Position numbers and translations under genes: made by a program. From an uncultured Roseibium sp. (lineage in GTDB: Bacteria > Pseudomonadota > Alphaproteobacteria > Rhizobiales > Stappiaceae), in assembly GCF_947499295.1 (NCBI RefSeq), contig NZ_CANMNP010000018.1:62001-126000 (forward strand): a stretch of DNA of 64,000 nucleotides, read 5' to 3'. Of this stretch, positions 1 through 9,209 are shown piece by piece. Below the pieces are notes generated by a model that made no database searches, was not told the origin of the DNA, and saw nothing but the letters and a program-made list of their open reading frames with translations. Every line of letters starts with the position of its first letter. Position 1 is the first letter of the stretch.

Positions 1-2
1 TG

Positions 3-1709
3 ATCCGGCAGGGCTTTCAGACCAACAACGTTGACCATTGCACGCGACTTTGCCACGCATCATCGGTGGCAGCGCTCATGGAAGGGATCGGTTCCGGTGC
101 CGTCACAGCGCCTTTCAACGCCGCGGAAGATGCCGATTGCATGATCGTCATCGGTGCAAGGCCGGAACAAAACCATCCTGTCGCGGCAACCTATATCAAG
201 CAGGCCGCCAAGAACGGTACAAAACTTATCGTCATGGACCCACGCGGCCAGGGCCTCATGCGGCACGCTGACTACGGTTTGAAGTTCAAACCGGGTACGG
301 ATGTCGCGATGCTGAATGCGATCCTCAACGTGATCATCACAGAGGAACTATACGACAGTCAGTACATCGCAGCTCACGTTGACGGCTTCGAAACGCTGAA
401 GGAAAAAATCCGAGACTTCACGCCCGAGGCTATGGAGCCTGTCTGTGGTATCGAGGCCGATACTCTTCGTGACGTTGCGCGCCTCTATGCAACCAGCGCC
501 AAATCGATCATCTACTGGGGAATGGGCGTTTCGCAACATGTTCACGGAACAGACAACGTCCGTTGCCTGATTGCCATGGCGCTGACCACAGGACAGATCG
601 GCCGGAAAGGTACCGGCTTGCATCCCTTGCGAGGACAGAACAACGTTCAAGGGGCCTCGGATGCTGGCCTGATCCCGATGGTTTTCCCGGACTACCGGTC
701 CGTGGAGAGTGCGGATATCCGGTCGGAATTCGAAGATGCCTGGGGACGCACGTTGGATCCCGTCAGGGGTTTGACAGTCGTTGAGATCATGAATGACATT
801 CTCTCTGGTGGCATCGAGGCGATGTATATCCAGGGCGAAAATCCTGCAATGTCGGATCCCGATCAAAGTCATGCCCGCAAAGCGCTTGCAAGCCTGAAGC
901 ATCTTGTGGTTCAGGACATTTTCCTGACCGAAACCGCCTGGCACGCTGATGTCATTTTGCCCGCATCCGCACATGCGGAAAAGCTCGGTACCTACACCAA
1001 CACCAACCGCCAGGTGCAGATCGGTCGACCTTGTGTTCCAATGCCGGGTGAAGCGCGTGAAGACTGGACAATCCTGATCGACATAGCCAATCGGCTCGGA
1101 CTTGACTGGTCCTACGACGGGGTTCCGGCCATCTACGAGGAAATGCGCTCGCACATGGCCTCGCTCAAGAACATTTCCTGGGAGCGGCTTGAGCGCGAAG
1201 GCACGGTGACCTATCCCGCAGATGCGCCTGATGTGCCTGGCAACGAAATCCTGTTCGGACAGTCTTTCCCAACGGCTGACGGACGCGGAAAAATCGTTCC
1301 AACCGATCTGGTGCCGCCGGACGAATTGCCCGATGACGATTTCCCGCTGGTGCTGACGACGGGCCGAATGCTGGAGCATTGGCACACGGGCGCCATGACC
1401 CGGCGGGCGGCGGTTCTCGACGCGATCGAGCCTGAGCCCGTGGTTTCCATGAACCCCCGCGACATCAAACTGGCAGGATTGGACATTGGGCAGCAGGTGA
1501 CCGTCGAGACGCGCCGTGGGGCAATCACGCTGACTTTGCGTGCTGATCGGGACGTATCAGCAGGGATGCTGTTCGTACCATTTTGTTTCTTTGAAGCGCC
1601 GGCCAACTTCCTGACCAACCCGCAGCTTGACCCGTTTGGAAAGATTCCCGAATTCAAATTCTGTGCGGCGCGTATCGGTCCGGCACAACATCAAGAAGCT
1701 GCCGAATAG
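3..1709 (+). CDS. Formate dehydrogenase alpha subunit, molybdopterin-binding (5' truncated)
   Basis: Catalytic subunit of a molybdenum-dependent formate dehydrogenase, oxidising formate to CO2. The frame is open to the left edge, so the N-terminal Fe-S region is missing. The first visible residues include NNVDHCTRLCHASSV, which matches the active-site segment of the FdhF/FdsA family; the Cys-His pair (Cys codon at 51-53) sits where E. coli FdhF has selenocysteine-His. The remaining roughly 569 residues cover the molybdopterin oxidoreductase core and the C-terminal molydopterin dinucleotide-binding domain (LVLTTGRMLEHWHTG). It converges on the LysR gene. Other Fds/Fdh subunits would lie upstream, outside the window. 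The family is certain; NAD-linked or other type cannot be told from this fragment. Confidence 0.93.
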   Translation: MRQGFQTNNVDHCTRLCHASSVAALMEGIGSGAVTAPFNAAEDADCMIVIGARPEQNHPVAATYIKQAAKNGTKLIVMDPRGQGLMRHADYGLKFKPGTDVAMLNAILNVIITEELYDSQYIAAHVDGFETLKEKIRDFTPEAMEPVCGIEADTLRDVARLYATSAKSIIYWGMGVSQHVHGTDNVRCLIAMALTTGQIGRKGTGLHPLRGQNNVQGASDAGLIPMVFPDYRSVESADIRSEFEDAWGRTLDPVRGLTVVEIMNDILSGGIEAMYIQGENPAMSDPDQSHARKALASLKHLVVQDIFLTETAWHADVILPASAHAEKLGTYTNTNRQVQIGRPCVPMPGEAREDWTILIDIANRLGLDWSYDGVPAIYEEMRSHMASLKNISWERLEREGTVTYPADAPDVPGNEILFGQSFPTADGRGKIVPTDLVPPDELPDDDFPLVLTTGRMLEHWHTGAMTRRAAVLDAIEPEPVVSMNPRDIKLAGLDIGQQVTVETRRGAITLTLRADRDVSAGMLFVPFCFFEAPANFLTNPQLDPFGKIPEFKFCAARIGPAQHQEAAE

Positions 1710-1724
1710 CGGTGCGCGCACTCT

Positions 1725-1739
1725 AGCCAATCGTTGGCT
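1725..1739. terminator. Short hairpin between convergent genes
   Basis: AGCCAA (1725-1730) pairs with TTGGCT (1734-1739) around a 3-nt loop, between the end of the formate dehydrogenase gene and the end of the LysR gene. There is no clear U-tract, so it is only a weak terminator candidate. Confidence 0.3.
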
Positions 1740-1785
1740 GGAGGTGCAGGCTACACGCCCGGAACTGTTGATGCGATGCTGAATT

Positions 1786-2661
1786 TCAATTCAGTTCCGC
1801 ATCGGTTCGGATGGCTTTTGCAAAGAACTCCAGCAGCGCTTCAATATGCGTTTGTTGTCGAAACTCCTTGTGAGTTGCGACCCAGATATCGGCGACGGGG
1901 CCGCGTGAAAACTCAGACACTCTGACGAGCTGAGGCGTTTTGTTGCCTACAAAAACAGGTAGCATGGCAAGCCCCAGACCCTCGGCGGCAAGGCTTGCGA
2001 GTGCGAGGAAGCTGTCAGCTGAAAAGTCGAACCGTGTTTGATTATTGGCAGCTTGCCATTCCCCGGCAGTAGACTGGGCGAATGTCGGTGAAACGCCGAG
2101 CCATTTGTACTCGCCCGCTTCACGCCCCGCATTTTTTTCCAGATAGCCGGCAGTTCCGAAAATTCCAAAACCCACCGTTCCGGCGTGTAGTCCACTGAGT
2201 TCAGCTGGAAGTTCTGAGCCTGGCCTGATGAGCAACTCCGCACCGGACAACGACATATCAATCGGGTCGTTTGAGACATCGATTTCTATATGCGTATTGG
2301 GATGCGTTGCACGCAGCGCGGTCAGGTATCGCGGCAATCGAAGACAGGCGATCGCGTCAGTTGTTGAAAGCCGGAAGGTACCTTCAATACCCTTGGATGT
2401 CAGAACAAGACTCCGCTGAATGCGTGCTGAGGCGTGCTCCATCAGCTTGAGAGAAGCAAGAAGCGCTCTTCCTTCAGGACGAAGCCGGTATCCATCGCTG
2501 CTGCGATCAAATAGCTGAACCCCATTTGCAGCTTCCAACAACGCGATCCTGCGCAGGACTGTTGCGTGGTTCACGCCCAGGGCGCGCGAAGCAGCTGAAA
2601 GAGAACCGTGTTCCGCTACAGCATGAAGGAACTGCAGATCATCCCAGCGAAGTCTGTGCAT
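1786..2661 (-). CDS. LysR-family transcriptional regulator
   Basis: A 291-residue LysR-type regulator. The N-terminal winged HTH spans about residues 1-65 (FLHAVAEHGSLSAASRALGV, then the wing region ending RPEGRALL), followed by a LysR substrate-binding domain. Length and order are normal for the family. It is divergent from the cytochrome c556-like gene, with about 95 bp between the starts, so autoregulation and control of that gene is the usual expectation. The ATG at 2661 directly precedes the HTH. The effector cannot be predicted. Confidence 0.93.
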   Translation of the reverse strand: MHRLRWDDLQFLHAVAEHGSLSAASRALGVNHATVLRRIALLEAANGVQLFDRSSDGYRLRPEGRALLASLKLMEHASARIQRSLVLTSKGIEGTFRLSTTDAIACLRLPRYLTALRATHPNTHIEIDVSNDPIDMSLSGAELLIRPGSELPAELSGLHAGTVGFGIFGTAGYLEKNAGREAGEYKWLGVSPTFAQSTAGEWQAANNQTRFDFSADSFLALASLAAEGLGLAMLPVFVGNKTPQLVRVSEFSRGPVADIWVATHKEFRQQTHIEALLEFFAKAIRTDAELN

Positions 2662-2713
2662 TTTCGCACACCTTTGTGTTTGATTTTTCCGAATTTACCT
2701 CAGTTTGCGAAAA
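2661..2713. promoter_or_regulatory. Inverted repeats in the LysR/cytochrome divergent promoter
   Basis: TTTTCGCA (2661-2668) is mirrored by TGCGAAAA (2706-2713), and CACA-N4-TGTG lies at 2667-2678. LysR proteins bind interrupted dyads in the divergent region beside their own gene, so these are candidate operators. The left arm touches the LysR start codon. Inferred from position and symmetry only. Confidence 0.35.
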
Positions 2714-2755
2714 TGGAAAATTGAAAGTGTTCAAAATCGCACAGAGAAGGGTAGC

Positions 2756-3229
2756 ATGATGACCTATGGTTTGAAGTTGATTTGTTCGCTGGGTGTTGCT
2801 GTTGCCCTGGGAGGCAGCGTGGCAAGCGCTGCGGGAGAATTCGACAATGCCATCAAGGCGCGCAAAGCGGTCATGTCCCTTTACGCCTGGAACCTGGGGC
2901 AATTGGCAGCAATGGCGAAAGGCGAAGCGGACTACAACGCTGATGCTGCAACGACTGCGGCTGAAAACATCAGGATCCTCGCCTCAATGAACAACGGGTC
3001 CGCTTGGCCGCAAGGGTCTGACAGCACGGCACTTCCCGGACAAACACGGGCCAAGGTAGAGGCCTGGACGACTTACCCCGAAAGCGCTGAAATCGGCAAA
3101 CAGTTGATTGTGGCTGCAACGGCGATGAGTGAAGCGGCCGGCAGCGGCGTCGAAGGTGTCCGAAGCAACATCGGAGCGATTGGCGGCTCATGCAAGGCAT
3201 GCCATGAGAAATTCCGTGAGAGTGACTAG
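2756..3229 (+). CDS. Cytochrome c556/c'-type haem protein
   Basis: A 157-residue exported c-type cytochrome of the c'/c556 four-helix family. The N-terminus is a signal peptide with likely cleavage after SVASA. The single haem site CKACH is at residues 146-150, close to the C-terminus as the family requires. The start is the ATG at 2756 (a second ATG follows at 2759), preceded by AGAAGG. It probably acts in periplasmic electron transfer or gas binding; its partner is unknown. Its position opposite a LysR regulator suggests inducible expression. Confidence 0.88.
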   Translation: MMTYGLKLICSLGVAVALGGSVASAAGEFDNAIKARKAVMSLYAWNLGQLAAMAKGEADYNADAATTAAENIRILASMNNGSAWPQGSDSTALPGQTRAKVEAWTTYPESAEIGKQLIVAATAMSEAAGSGVEGVRSNIGAIGGSCKACHEKFRESD

Positions 3230-3305
3230 ACGACGGCGGCACAGTGCCTTTGCTGCGAACCTAAGAGATTTCCGGCTGTTTTCAGTGAGCGCTTGGCCGG
3301 AGCTG

Positions 3306-3914
3306 ATGCAAACCCAGCAGATCGATCCCGAGATCGAAATGGACTGCAATCGAATGAAAAACGGATTTGGCAGAACAAGTTGCGCAGTCGCGATCCTGCT
3401 TCTTGCGGGGCTGTTTTTTGAAACTGCGCGTGCTGGCGAGGACCGCCTTCCACAACGTAAAGGCGAGGTGCCGCGGACAACAAGTTCTGTTCCGCATATC
3501 CAGATCGGAGCTCAAGCAGTTCCCGAATTGTCGGATCGTCTGCTTGAAAGGGTCGCGAAAATCCCCGGCGTGGAACTGCGCGCCACCGTCATTTCGTTGC
3601 CTGGCGCCAAAGGGTTTTGGCTGAATGAGGATGTAAAATTGGCTCGCCCTCAGGCAATCGTTGGAGGACGGGAGTTTGCCCATCTGCACCCGGACGGCAG
3701 TCTTCATGCCTCTTTGCCCCCGGATAGGGCACAAGAGGCTGTCCGTGCCGGCTGGGCAACCATGCACCCATGGGCAAATCAGCGTCCCGGCTGGCAGGGA
3801 TTCGTCCTGATTTTCACGCCGCAATCGTCAGAAGAGGTGAACACTGTCTTCGGGCTTGTGCTCGACGGCTATAACTATGTGACCGGAGCCGACTACCTGC
3901 CGCAGAATTTTTGA
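3306..3914 (+). CDS. Exported protein, possibly DUF5519/'luciferase' domain
   Basis: About 202 residues. A hydrophobic export segment (AVAILLLAGLFFETARAG) is followed by a compact domain whose central part, FWLNEDVKLARPQAIVGGRE followed by FAHLHPDGSLHASLPPDRA, resembles the small 'luciferase'/DUF5519 domain, a family of unknown biochemical role. The family call is from memory of the motif pattern. ATG 3306 has GGAG just upstream; ATG 3339 and 3354 are in-frame alternatives, and 3354 would give a more typical signal peptide. It lies 76 bp after the cytochrome gene and may be co-transcribed with it. No catalytic role is assigned. Confidence 0.6.
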   Translation: MQTQQIDPEIEMDCNRMKNGFGRTSCAVAILLLAGLFFETARAGEDRLPQRKGEVPRTTSSVPHIQIGAQAVPELSDRLLERVAKIPGVELRATVISLPGAKGFWLNEDVKLARPQAIVGGREFAHLHPDGSLHASLPPDRAQEAVRAGWATMHPWANQRPGWQGFVLIFTPQSSEEVNTVFGLVLDGYNYVTGADYLPQNF

Positions 3915-4014
3915 AATTTCTGTCTCACGGTTCGCAAACAGGTGCTGTTGGAAAACGTCGATCTTCGACGTGCAGGCCGATTGAACAGGTTAGACAAGTG
4001 GAATTCAGAATGGA

Positions 4015-4040
4015 AAAGGGCGGCCGCTTGGCCGCCCTTT
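4015..4040. terminator. Bidirectional Rho-independent terminator
   Basis: An 11-bp perfect stem, AAAGGGCGGCC (4015-4025) with GGCCGCCCTTT (4030-4040), and a 4-nt loop. It lies between the convergent gene ends at 3914 and 4065, with short T-rich flanks on both strands. Confidence 0.8.
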
Positions 4041-4064
4041 GTTTGTCAGTTGAAAGTCTTCCGG

Positions 4065-6200
4065 TCAATTCGCGGTAACGTTGACATTCAACAGGTCAGG
4101 GATCGTTTGAGGTGCGGCCATGCTGCCGAGAATTTGCGCAAGCGGCACCGGGTTGGCCGGTGCGAGCGTGACCTTCAATTCGCCTGGGTTCTCAAGGAAC
4201 TTCGAAACCGCTTCACTGACCATGTTTGTGAAGGTCTCGTTCTGGATCGGTCTGGTCGCTTCAGCGGCCTGAGCAACCAGGGCCTCACGGAAGACGTCTT
4301 CCGGAATTCCTTCAGCATCCGCGATATGCTTCAGACCCTTGGCCGTAATGCCGGCATCGTTGAATACGAGCGATGCATCGACGAACTGCGCCGTGATGGC
4401 TGCCATCTGGCCCTGACCTTCCGGATCTTCAAACAAGGCTTTCGGGACGTTTGCAAATCGGGCCGATGCTTCGGCACTCCCGACACCTTCAACGTTCACC
4501 ATCAAGCGCTCAAGGCGAAGCTCAAGAGTGGATTCGTCCCAGTAGAGCCGGGTTTCATCGGACCAGACAATCTCTTCGAGCCCGAGTGCTCGAAGCATCT
4601 CCTCAACGTCCTTGTCATCGACGGCGCTGATTGGGGCGCGGATACCGTCGCTCTTAAAGAACAGGCTCGTCGGGATCGGCGGTACGGTGGTGGACGCTTT
4701 GAATTCGGTTTTACCGATCTGTATGCGCCCTTCATCAGGAACGTTGACATCCAGTCCCTGCACTTCATAGCCGAAGGAACGCGGGATGAAGGCGCGGGCA
4801 ACTTCCAGCGGATTGTTTTCGCCGTAGTCCGGGTCGGCCATCAGTGTGCTGATCATGGCCTTCATCGGCGTATATTCGGCGAACTCGATGTCGCCGATCG
4901 CAGCCCAGTCGAGTTTGACTGAAGCGCCTTCCGGCAGTTCCGGAGCATCCACTCCGACAATCATCATCTCGCCAATGCCATCGGAATTGACGTTGGTCAT
5001 CGCCATTTCCTTGATGTTGACGTCAAAGCCGCCATCCGTGTCCGGAGAAGGCACATTCAAGGACACACCGCTGACCCGGGCGTCGGAGATGCCGAACGAG
5101 CGATAAAGCTGAAAGACGCTGGTGATGATCTTTTCAGGAGACGGTTCCTTGGTATCCAGCAGTTCGTCAAAAACAGCGAGGAAATCATGATCACGTTTGG
5201 TGACCGTCATTTCTCCCATTGTTGCGCTCTCGATATTCATCTTGAGCGTCATCCCCGGCAGAATTTCCTGGGTATTTTCGTAGTCGACGGCAGACCCTGA
5301 ACCGATCATGACAATTTCGTCGCCGGTCACCGGAACATCCGGATCAAAAAGATCAACGAACGAAGCCGCGTCGATGTTCTCGTAAATGGTCTTACCCTGG
5401 CTGGTGGTCTGGTTGACCATGTTGCCCGAGCCGGGGTCGAGCGTCTGCAGGTTCTGTGTGACCTTGTCGATGGAGTAGGACCCGATGAAGCCGTCTTTGG
5501 CATCGGCCATCACATACCCGTCCATCTGCATGGTTCCGGTGACCACAGGCGTTTCCTGACCGTCCTCGACAGCATAGGCTTCGAATGTCATGGCGGTGCT
5601 GTCGACCTTGACTTCCTCATAGGAGGTCAGGACGGTTGCCTTGAGGAACGGCAGCCAGCGGCTTGCCTGGCGCTTGGGATCCTCTGCCGGAATTTCGGGC
5701 ATGGTGAAGCTGTAGCCGGTCGCTGAGATTCCGGCCATACGGCCTTCGGCACGCAAGCGGCCTTCCCCTTCCACCGAACCGGTGACGATCAGAACGCTGT
5801 CGTCGGAATAGATCCAGGTATCGGCTGCGAACGCGCCGGCATCATGTGTCAGACCGGTAATGGTGACGGTGCCGGATTCCATGGACAGAGAATATTCAAG
5901 GTCCTGGGTTGTGGTGTCGTCGCCGTCGTCCGAGGGCAAATCGGAAATTGTACCCGCAAAGACAAGTTTGCTGTCGGTCAGGGTCAGCGTGTCACTGCCC
6001 TCGTCGTAGTTGACGGATCCGTTTTCAACGTCAAGCCCAAGCGCTGCCAGACCCGCGACATAGGCGTTGAAGGCGGCTATTCCGTTGTCCTGCGCCAAGG
6101 CAGGTCCCGTCACCAGAGCCAAAGCCGTGGTGAGGCTGAGGATCTGAACACGGGCTCGGAGAGATGGGCGGGAAGACGGAAGCGTAGTTTGCGAAATCAA
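4065..6200 (-). CDS. Large exported protein of unknown function
   Basis: A 711-residue protein that I do not recognise. It begins with a long signal peptide (basic region about residue 15, hydrophobic stretch LSLTTALALVTGPALA, cleavage near residue 36). The rest is acidic, rich in Thr/Ser/Asp and in alternating polar-hydrophobic patterns, suggesting beta-structure, with no transmembrane segment or catalytic motif visible. The start appears to be TTG at 6200, with GGAG eight bases upstream. Composition and export suggest a periplasmic or surface protein. It is a single-gene unit ending at the terminator near 4030. Confidence 0.75.
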   Translation of the reverse strand: MISQTTLPSSRPSLRARVQILSLTTALALVTGPALAQDNGIAAFNAYVAGLAALGLDVENGSVNYDEGSDTLTLTDSKLVFAGTISDLPSDDGDDTTTQDLEYSLSMESGTVTITGLTHDAGAFAADTWIYSDDSVLIVTGSVEGEGRLRAEGRMAGISATGYSFTMPEIPAEDPKRQASRWLPFLKATVLTSYEEVKVDSTAMTFEAYAVEDGQETPVVTGTMQMDGYVMADAKDGFIGSYSIDKVTQNLQTLDPGSGNMVNQTTSQGKTIYENIDAASFVDLFDPDVPVTGDEIVMIGSGSAVDYENTQEILPGMTLKMNIESATMGEMTVTKRDHDFLAVFDELLDTKEPSPEKIITSVFQLYRSFGISDARVSGVSLNVPSPDTDGGFDVNIKEMAMTNVNSDGIGEMMIVGVDAPELPEGASVKLDWAAIGDIEFAEYTPMKAMISTLMADPDYGENNPLEVARAFIPRSFGYEVQGLDVNVPDEGRIQIGKTEFKASTTVPPIPTSLFFKSDGIRAPISAVDDKDVEEMLRALGLEEIVWSDETRLYWDESTLELRLERLMVNVEGVGSAEASARFANVPKALFEDPEGQGQMAAITAQFVDASLVFNDAGITAKGLKHIADAEGIPEDVFREALVAQAAEATRPIQNETFTNMVSEAVSKFLENPGELKVTLAPANPVPLAQILGSMAAPQTIPDLLNVNVTAN

Positions 6201-6340
6201 TGTTTTGGCTCCAAATCGGATGATCGGAAATGACCGGGAAAGAGATGGTCAGACCCGATATAGGGAGACGTCCATGGCCATTCCATGACTATGAACCATT
6301 CTCTTGGCGAGGTCGAATCACGTCCGGCCTTTTCAGCGGG

Positions 6341-7474
6341 TCAACTCAGCCATTCCTGGCGAACGGTTTCATCGATTTCCGACGACAAGGCCTTCGATTT
6401 CCGGTTATCAACAATGTGATCTGGGCCGAGCCGGCGAAATGCCCATACCGCGGCACCCCGGACAATCGGATTAGGATCGTCCAGAAGAATCATAATGATT
6501 TGAACGAGGTCCGGTGTCTTTGAATTTCCCGCCGCGATCAGGACATTCCGCATGAACCGGTTCCGCCCGATCCTCTTTATGGGCGACCCCGAAAACAGTT
6601 TGCGAAACGCGCCGTCGTCCAGTTTGAGGAGGTCGGCCAGTTGCGGGTTCTTGAGATCGTCTCGCGCAACGAGCTTGGCTTCCCTGGCCGCGCCGGCGAA
6701 CTTGTTCCAGGGACAGGCGGCCAGACAGTCATCACAGCCATAGATACGATTGCCCATGGCTTCGCGAAATTCATGCGGAACGGGACCTGCGTGCTCGATC
6801 GTCAGATAGGAGATGCAGCGCCGGGCGTCGAGCTGGTAGGGCGCGGGGAAGGCATCGGTCGGACAACTGTCGAGACATGCCCGGCACGAGCCGCAGTGAT
6901 CGATCTCTGCACCATCCGGCGGCAAAACGAGCGTGGTGAAGATCGAGCCGAGAAAAAACCAGGAGCCGAGTTCACGCGAGACCAGATTGGTGTGTTTGCC
7001 TTGCCAGCCAAGACCGGCGGCCTGACCAAGCGGCTTTTCCATCACCGGGGCCGTGTCGACGAAAACCTTGACATCCCCGCCGGCTCTGGACACGAGAAAA
7101 CTTGCAAGCTCCTTCAGCCGTCCCTTGATGACGTCATGATAGTCGCGATGCCTGGCATAAACCGAGATACCACCTTTGGTCGGATCGTCCAGATGAGCTA
7201 GTGGATGGTTCTCTTGCGCGTCGTCCGGGCCGTAGTTCATGGCAAGCATGATGACCGAATTCACATCAGACCAAAGGGCAGGCGGTGCCGCGCGGCGATC
7301 CGCCGTGTCGGCCATCCATGCCATTGTTCCGTGATAGTCGTTTTTCAGAAAACGGCGCAGCCTTTCACCGGCTTCGGGAATGCTGTCGGCAGCGGTTATG
7401 TTCACGGCATCGAAACCGAGCTGGTCTGCCTTTTCCCTGAAGGCAGACAGAGTTTTTTGAGTTTTCGTGTCCAA
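6341..7474 (-). CDS. queG: Epoxyqueuosine reductase QueG
   Basis: Last step of queuosine biosynthesis: reduces epoxyqueuosine to queuosine in the wobble position of GUN-anticodon tRNAs, using cobalamin and two 4Fe-4S clusters. The 377-residue protein shows the ferredoxin-like cluster motif [12 protein letters not shown] (about residues 194-205) and the second set [13 protein letters not shown] (247-259). D140 in [11 protein letters not shown] is the expected proton-donor position. The C-terminus carries a HEAT-like helical tail ([20 protein letters not shown]). The likely start is TTG at 7474; no upstream ATG is available. It follows the GST gene by 18 bp, probably as one transcript. Confidence 0.95.
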   Translation of the reverse strand: MDTKTQKTLSAFREKADQLGFDAVNITAADSIPEAGERLRRFLKNDYHGTMAWMADTADRRAAPPALWSDVNSVIMLAMNYGPDDAQENHPLAHLDDPTKGGISVYARHRDYHDVIKGRLKELASFLVSRAGGDVKVFVDTAPVMEKPLGQAAGLGWQGKHTNLVSRELGSWFFLGSIFTTLVLPPDGAEIDHCGSCRACLDSCPTDAFPAPYQLDARRCISYLTIEHAGPVPHEFREAMGNRIYGCDDCLAACPWNKFAGAAREAKLVARDDLKNPQLADLLKLDDGAFRKLFSGSPIKRIGRNRFMRNVLIAAGNSKTPDLVQIIMILLDDPNPIVRGAAVWAFRRLGPDHIVDNRKSKALSSEIDETVRQEWLS

Positions 7475-7492
7475 ACCAAACGAACTGCCGGT

Positions 7493-8185
7493 CTAAAAAT
7501 CCAGGTCCGCGTAAGTGGGAGCAGGCGGCATGCCGAGCACCTTTTCGCCGAGGAGTGGCCGCATGCTGGGGCGGGACTTCACCCGCGCATACCAGGACTT
7601 GATGTCCTCCTCGTCGCCCCACGGGACTTCCCCGAGATAATCGGCGCAGGACAGCCCCGCAGCAAGCGCAAAATCGGCAAAGGACAGACGGTCACCTGCG
7701 ATCCAGCGGCGGGAGGCGACCAGATAGCCGAAATACCTCAAATGATGGTTGATGTTTGCGCGCGCCACGCGAAGTGCTGCTGAATCGGGTTCACCGCCGC
7801 CAGCTGACTTTGGCATGATCTGCTTGTAGATACGTTCGCGCACAAAATGGCCGACAACCTCAACATCGAGTTTGGTAAGGCTCCATTCCACCAGCCGCCT
7901 GGTTTCAGCTCTTGCTTCGGGGTGGTCTGGCATCAGGCGCTTGTCGGCAACCGCATATCCCCGGGTCTCGTCGAGATATTCCATGATCGGTCCCGGGCCA
8001 CAGATAGCGGGGCCTTCATTCTCCACCAGCACCGGAACAGTACCGGCGGCATTCAGCATCAGGAGTTGCTGTGGCCTGTCCCATGGCTCGACGTGATGCT
8101 CCTCGAAGGCTGCTCCGTATTCGGCCAGGATGAGCCGCACAAATCGGGACGACGGCGAGAAAGGGTGGTGGTAGAGCGTAAGCAT
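7493..8185 (-). CDS. Glutathione S-transferase family protein (FzlA-like candidate)
   Basis: A 230-residue protein with an N-terminal thioredoxin-like GST domain (MLTLYHHPFSPSSRFVRLIL, then the cis-Pro segment GTVPVLVENEG) and an all-helical C-terminal domain. The start is ATG 8185. It is transcribed leftward, just upstream of queG and divergent from uppP. In several alphaproteobacteria a GST-fold gene in this neighbourhood encodes FzlA, an FtsZ-binding division protein; that identification here is inference from context and the YHHP start, not proven. An ordinary GST remains possible. Confidence 0.85.
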   Translation of the reverse strand: MLTLYHHPFSPSSRFVRLILAEYGAAFEEHHVEPWDRPQQLLMLNAAGTVPVLVENEGPAICGPGPIMEYLDETRGYAVADKRLMPDHPEARAETRRLVEWSLTKLDVEVVGHFVRERIYKQIMPKSAGGGEPDSAALRVARANINHHLRYFGYLVASRRWIAGDRLSFADFALAAGLSCADYLGEVPWGDEEDIKSWYARVKSRPSMRPLLGEKVLGMPPAPTYADLDF

Positions 8186-8402
8186 TGAAGCGTTTAGAGC
8201 CTGAACTGTGGCAAGACTAGGGTGCGAGCCCTAAGCCCAATGGGAAAATCGCGTTAACGTCCAGTTTGCCCGGATATGGTTATCAAGGGTTTGACGGCAC
8301 GAAATTGCTCCGGCAAACAGGCGGCAATGAATAGCAATCTGAGTCGCGAGACATACCCGTTCGGGCCGGAATGTAGCAAGCCATTTGGAGACCTGTGACA
8401 AA

Positions 8403-9209
8403 ATGGATGGCCAAACGATTGTCAGCGCTCTCATTTTGGGGATTGTTGAGGGGTTGACGGAGTTCATTCCTGTCTCGTCCACCGGTCATATCCTGCTGCT
8501 TGGGCACTTTCTTGGGTTTGAAAGCACGGGCAAGACTTTTGAAGTCTTGATCCAGCTGGGCGCGATCCTGGCCATATTGTCGGTCTATTTCGCCCGCTTG
8601 TGGAACCTGGTTATTACATTGCCGAGCGATCCGACAAGCCGCCGCTTCGTATTTGGTATTCTGGTCGCATTTCTTCCGGCTGCCGTTATCGGCGTCATGC
8701 TGCACAGCTTCATCAAGGAAGTGTTGTTCGAAACGCCTGCCCTGATTTGTTCCACTTTGCTGATTGGCGGGGTTATCCTTCTATGGATCGACAGATTGCC
8801 GTTATCCCCGCGTTACACCAATGTCATGGACTATCCATTGTCGCTTTGCCTCAAGATCGGTTTTTGCCAATGTCTTGCGATGGTTCCGGGCGTTTCCCGC
8901 TCCGGTGCGACAATCGCAGGCGCTCTGCTGATGGGGACTGACAAGAGATCGGCTGCAGAGTTTTCTTTCTTCCTTGCCATGCCAACCATGGCCGGTGCGT
9001 TCACCTATGATCTTTACAAGAACCGGAATGTGCTCTCGATGGATGATGCGGTGATCATAACGATCGGGTTTGTTGCGTCGTTCATTGCCGGGGTTTTTGT
9101 GGTGAAGGGCCTTCTCGACTTTGTATCCCGGCACGGGTTTGCGCCGTTCGCCTGGTGGCGTATCGGTGTCGGTCTCGCCGGATTTGCAGGGCTTTATTTC
9201 CTAGGCTGA
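8403..9209 (+). CDS. uppP: Undecaprenyl-diphosphatase UppP/BacA
   Basis: Integral membrane phosphatase that recycles undecaprenyl pyrophosphate to the monophosphate carrier used for peptidoglycan and other glycans; overproduction gives bacitracin resistance. The 268-residue protein carries the family signature [19 protein letters not shown] near residues 14-32 and [15 protein letters not shown] in the second half, with several transmembrane helices. The ATG at 8403 gives the usual N-terminus ([17 protein letters not shown]); a TTG at 8385 is less likely. The 3' end overlaps the converging WYL gene by 9 bp. Confidence 0.96.
   Translation: MDGQTIVSALILGIVEGLTEFIPVSSTGHILLLGHFLGFESTGKTFEVLIQLGAILAILSVYFARLWNLVITLPSDPTSRRFVFGILVAFLPAAVIGVMLHSFIKEVLFETPALICSTLLIGGVILLWIDRLPLSPRYTNVMDYPLSLCLKIGFCQCLAMVPGVSRSGATIAGALLMGTDKRSAAEFSFFLAMPTMAGAFTYDLYKNRNVLSMDDAVIITIGFVASFIAGVFVVKGLLDFVSRHGFAPFAWWRIGVGLAGFAGLYFLG

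Noticed and set aside
348-1385. 345-codon open frame on the minus strand inside the formate dehydrogenase gene
   Set aside because: It lies fully opposite a clear FdhF-type coding sequence and has no recognisable protein features.
3942-4922. 326-codon plus-strand frame overlapping the large exported protein
   Set aside because: The minus-strand frame is longer, has a signal peptide, a good ribosome-binding site and a terminator; this frame begins across the terminator hairpin.
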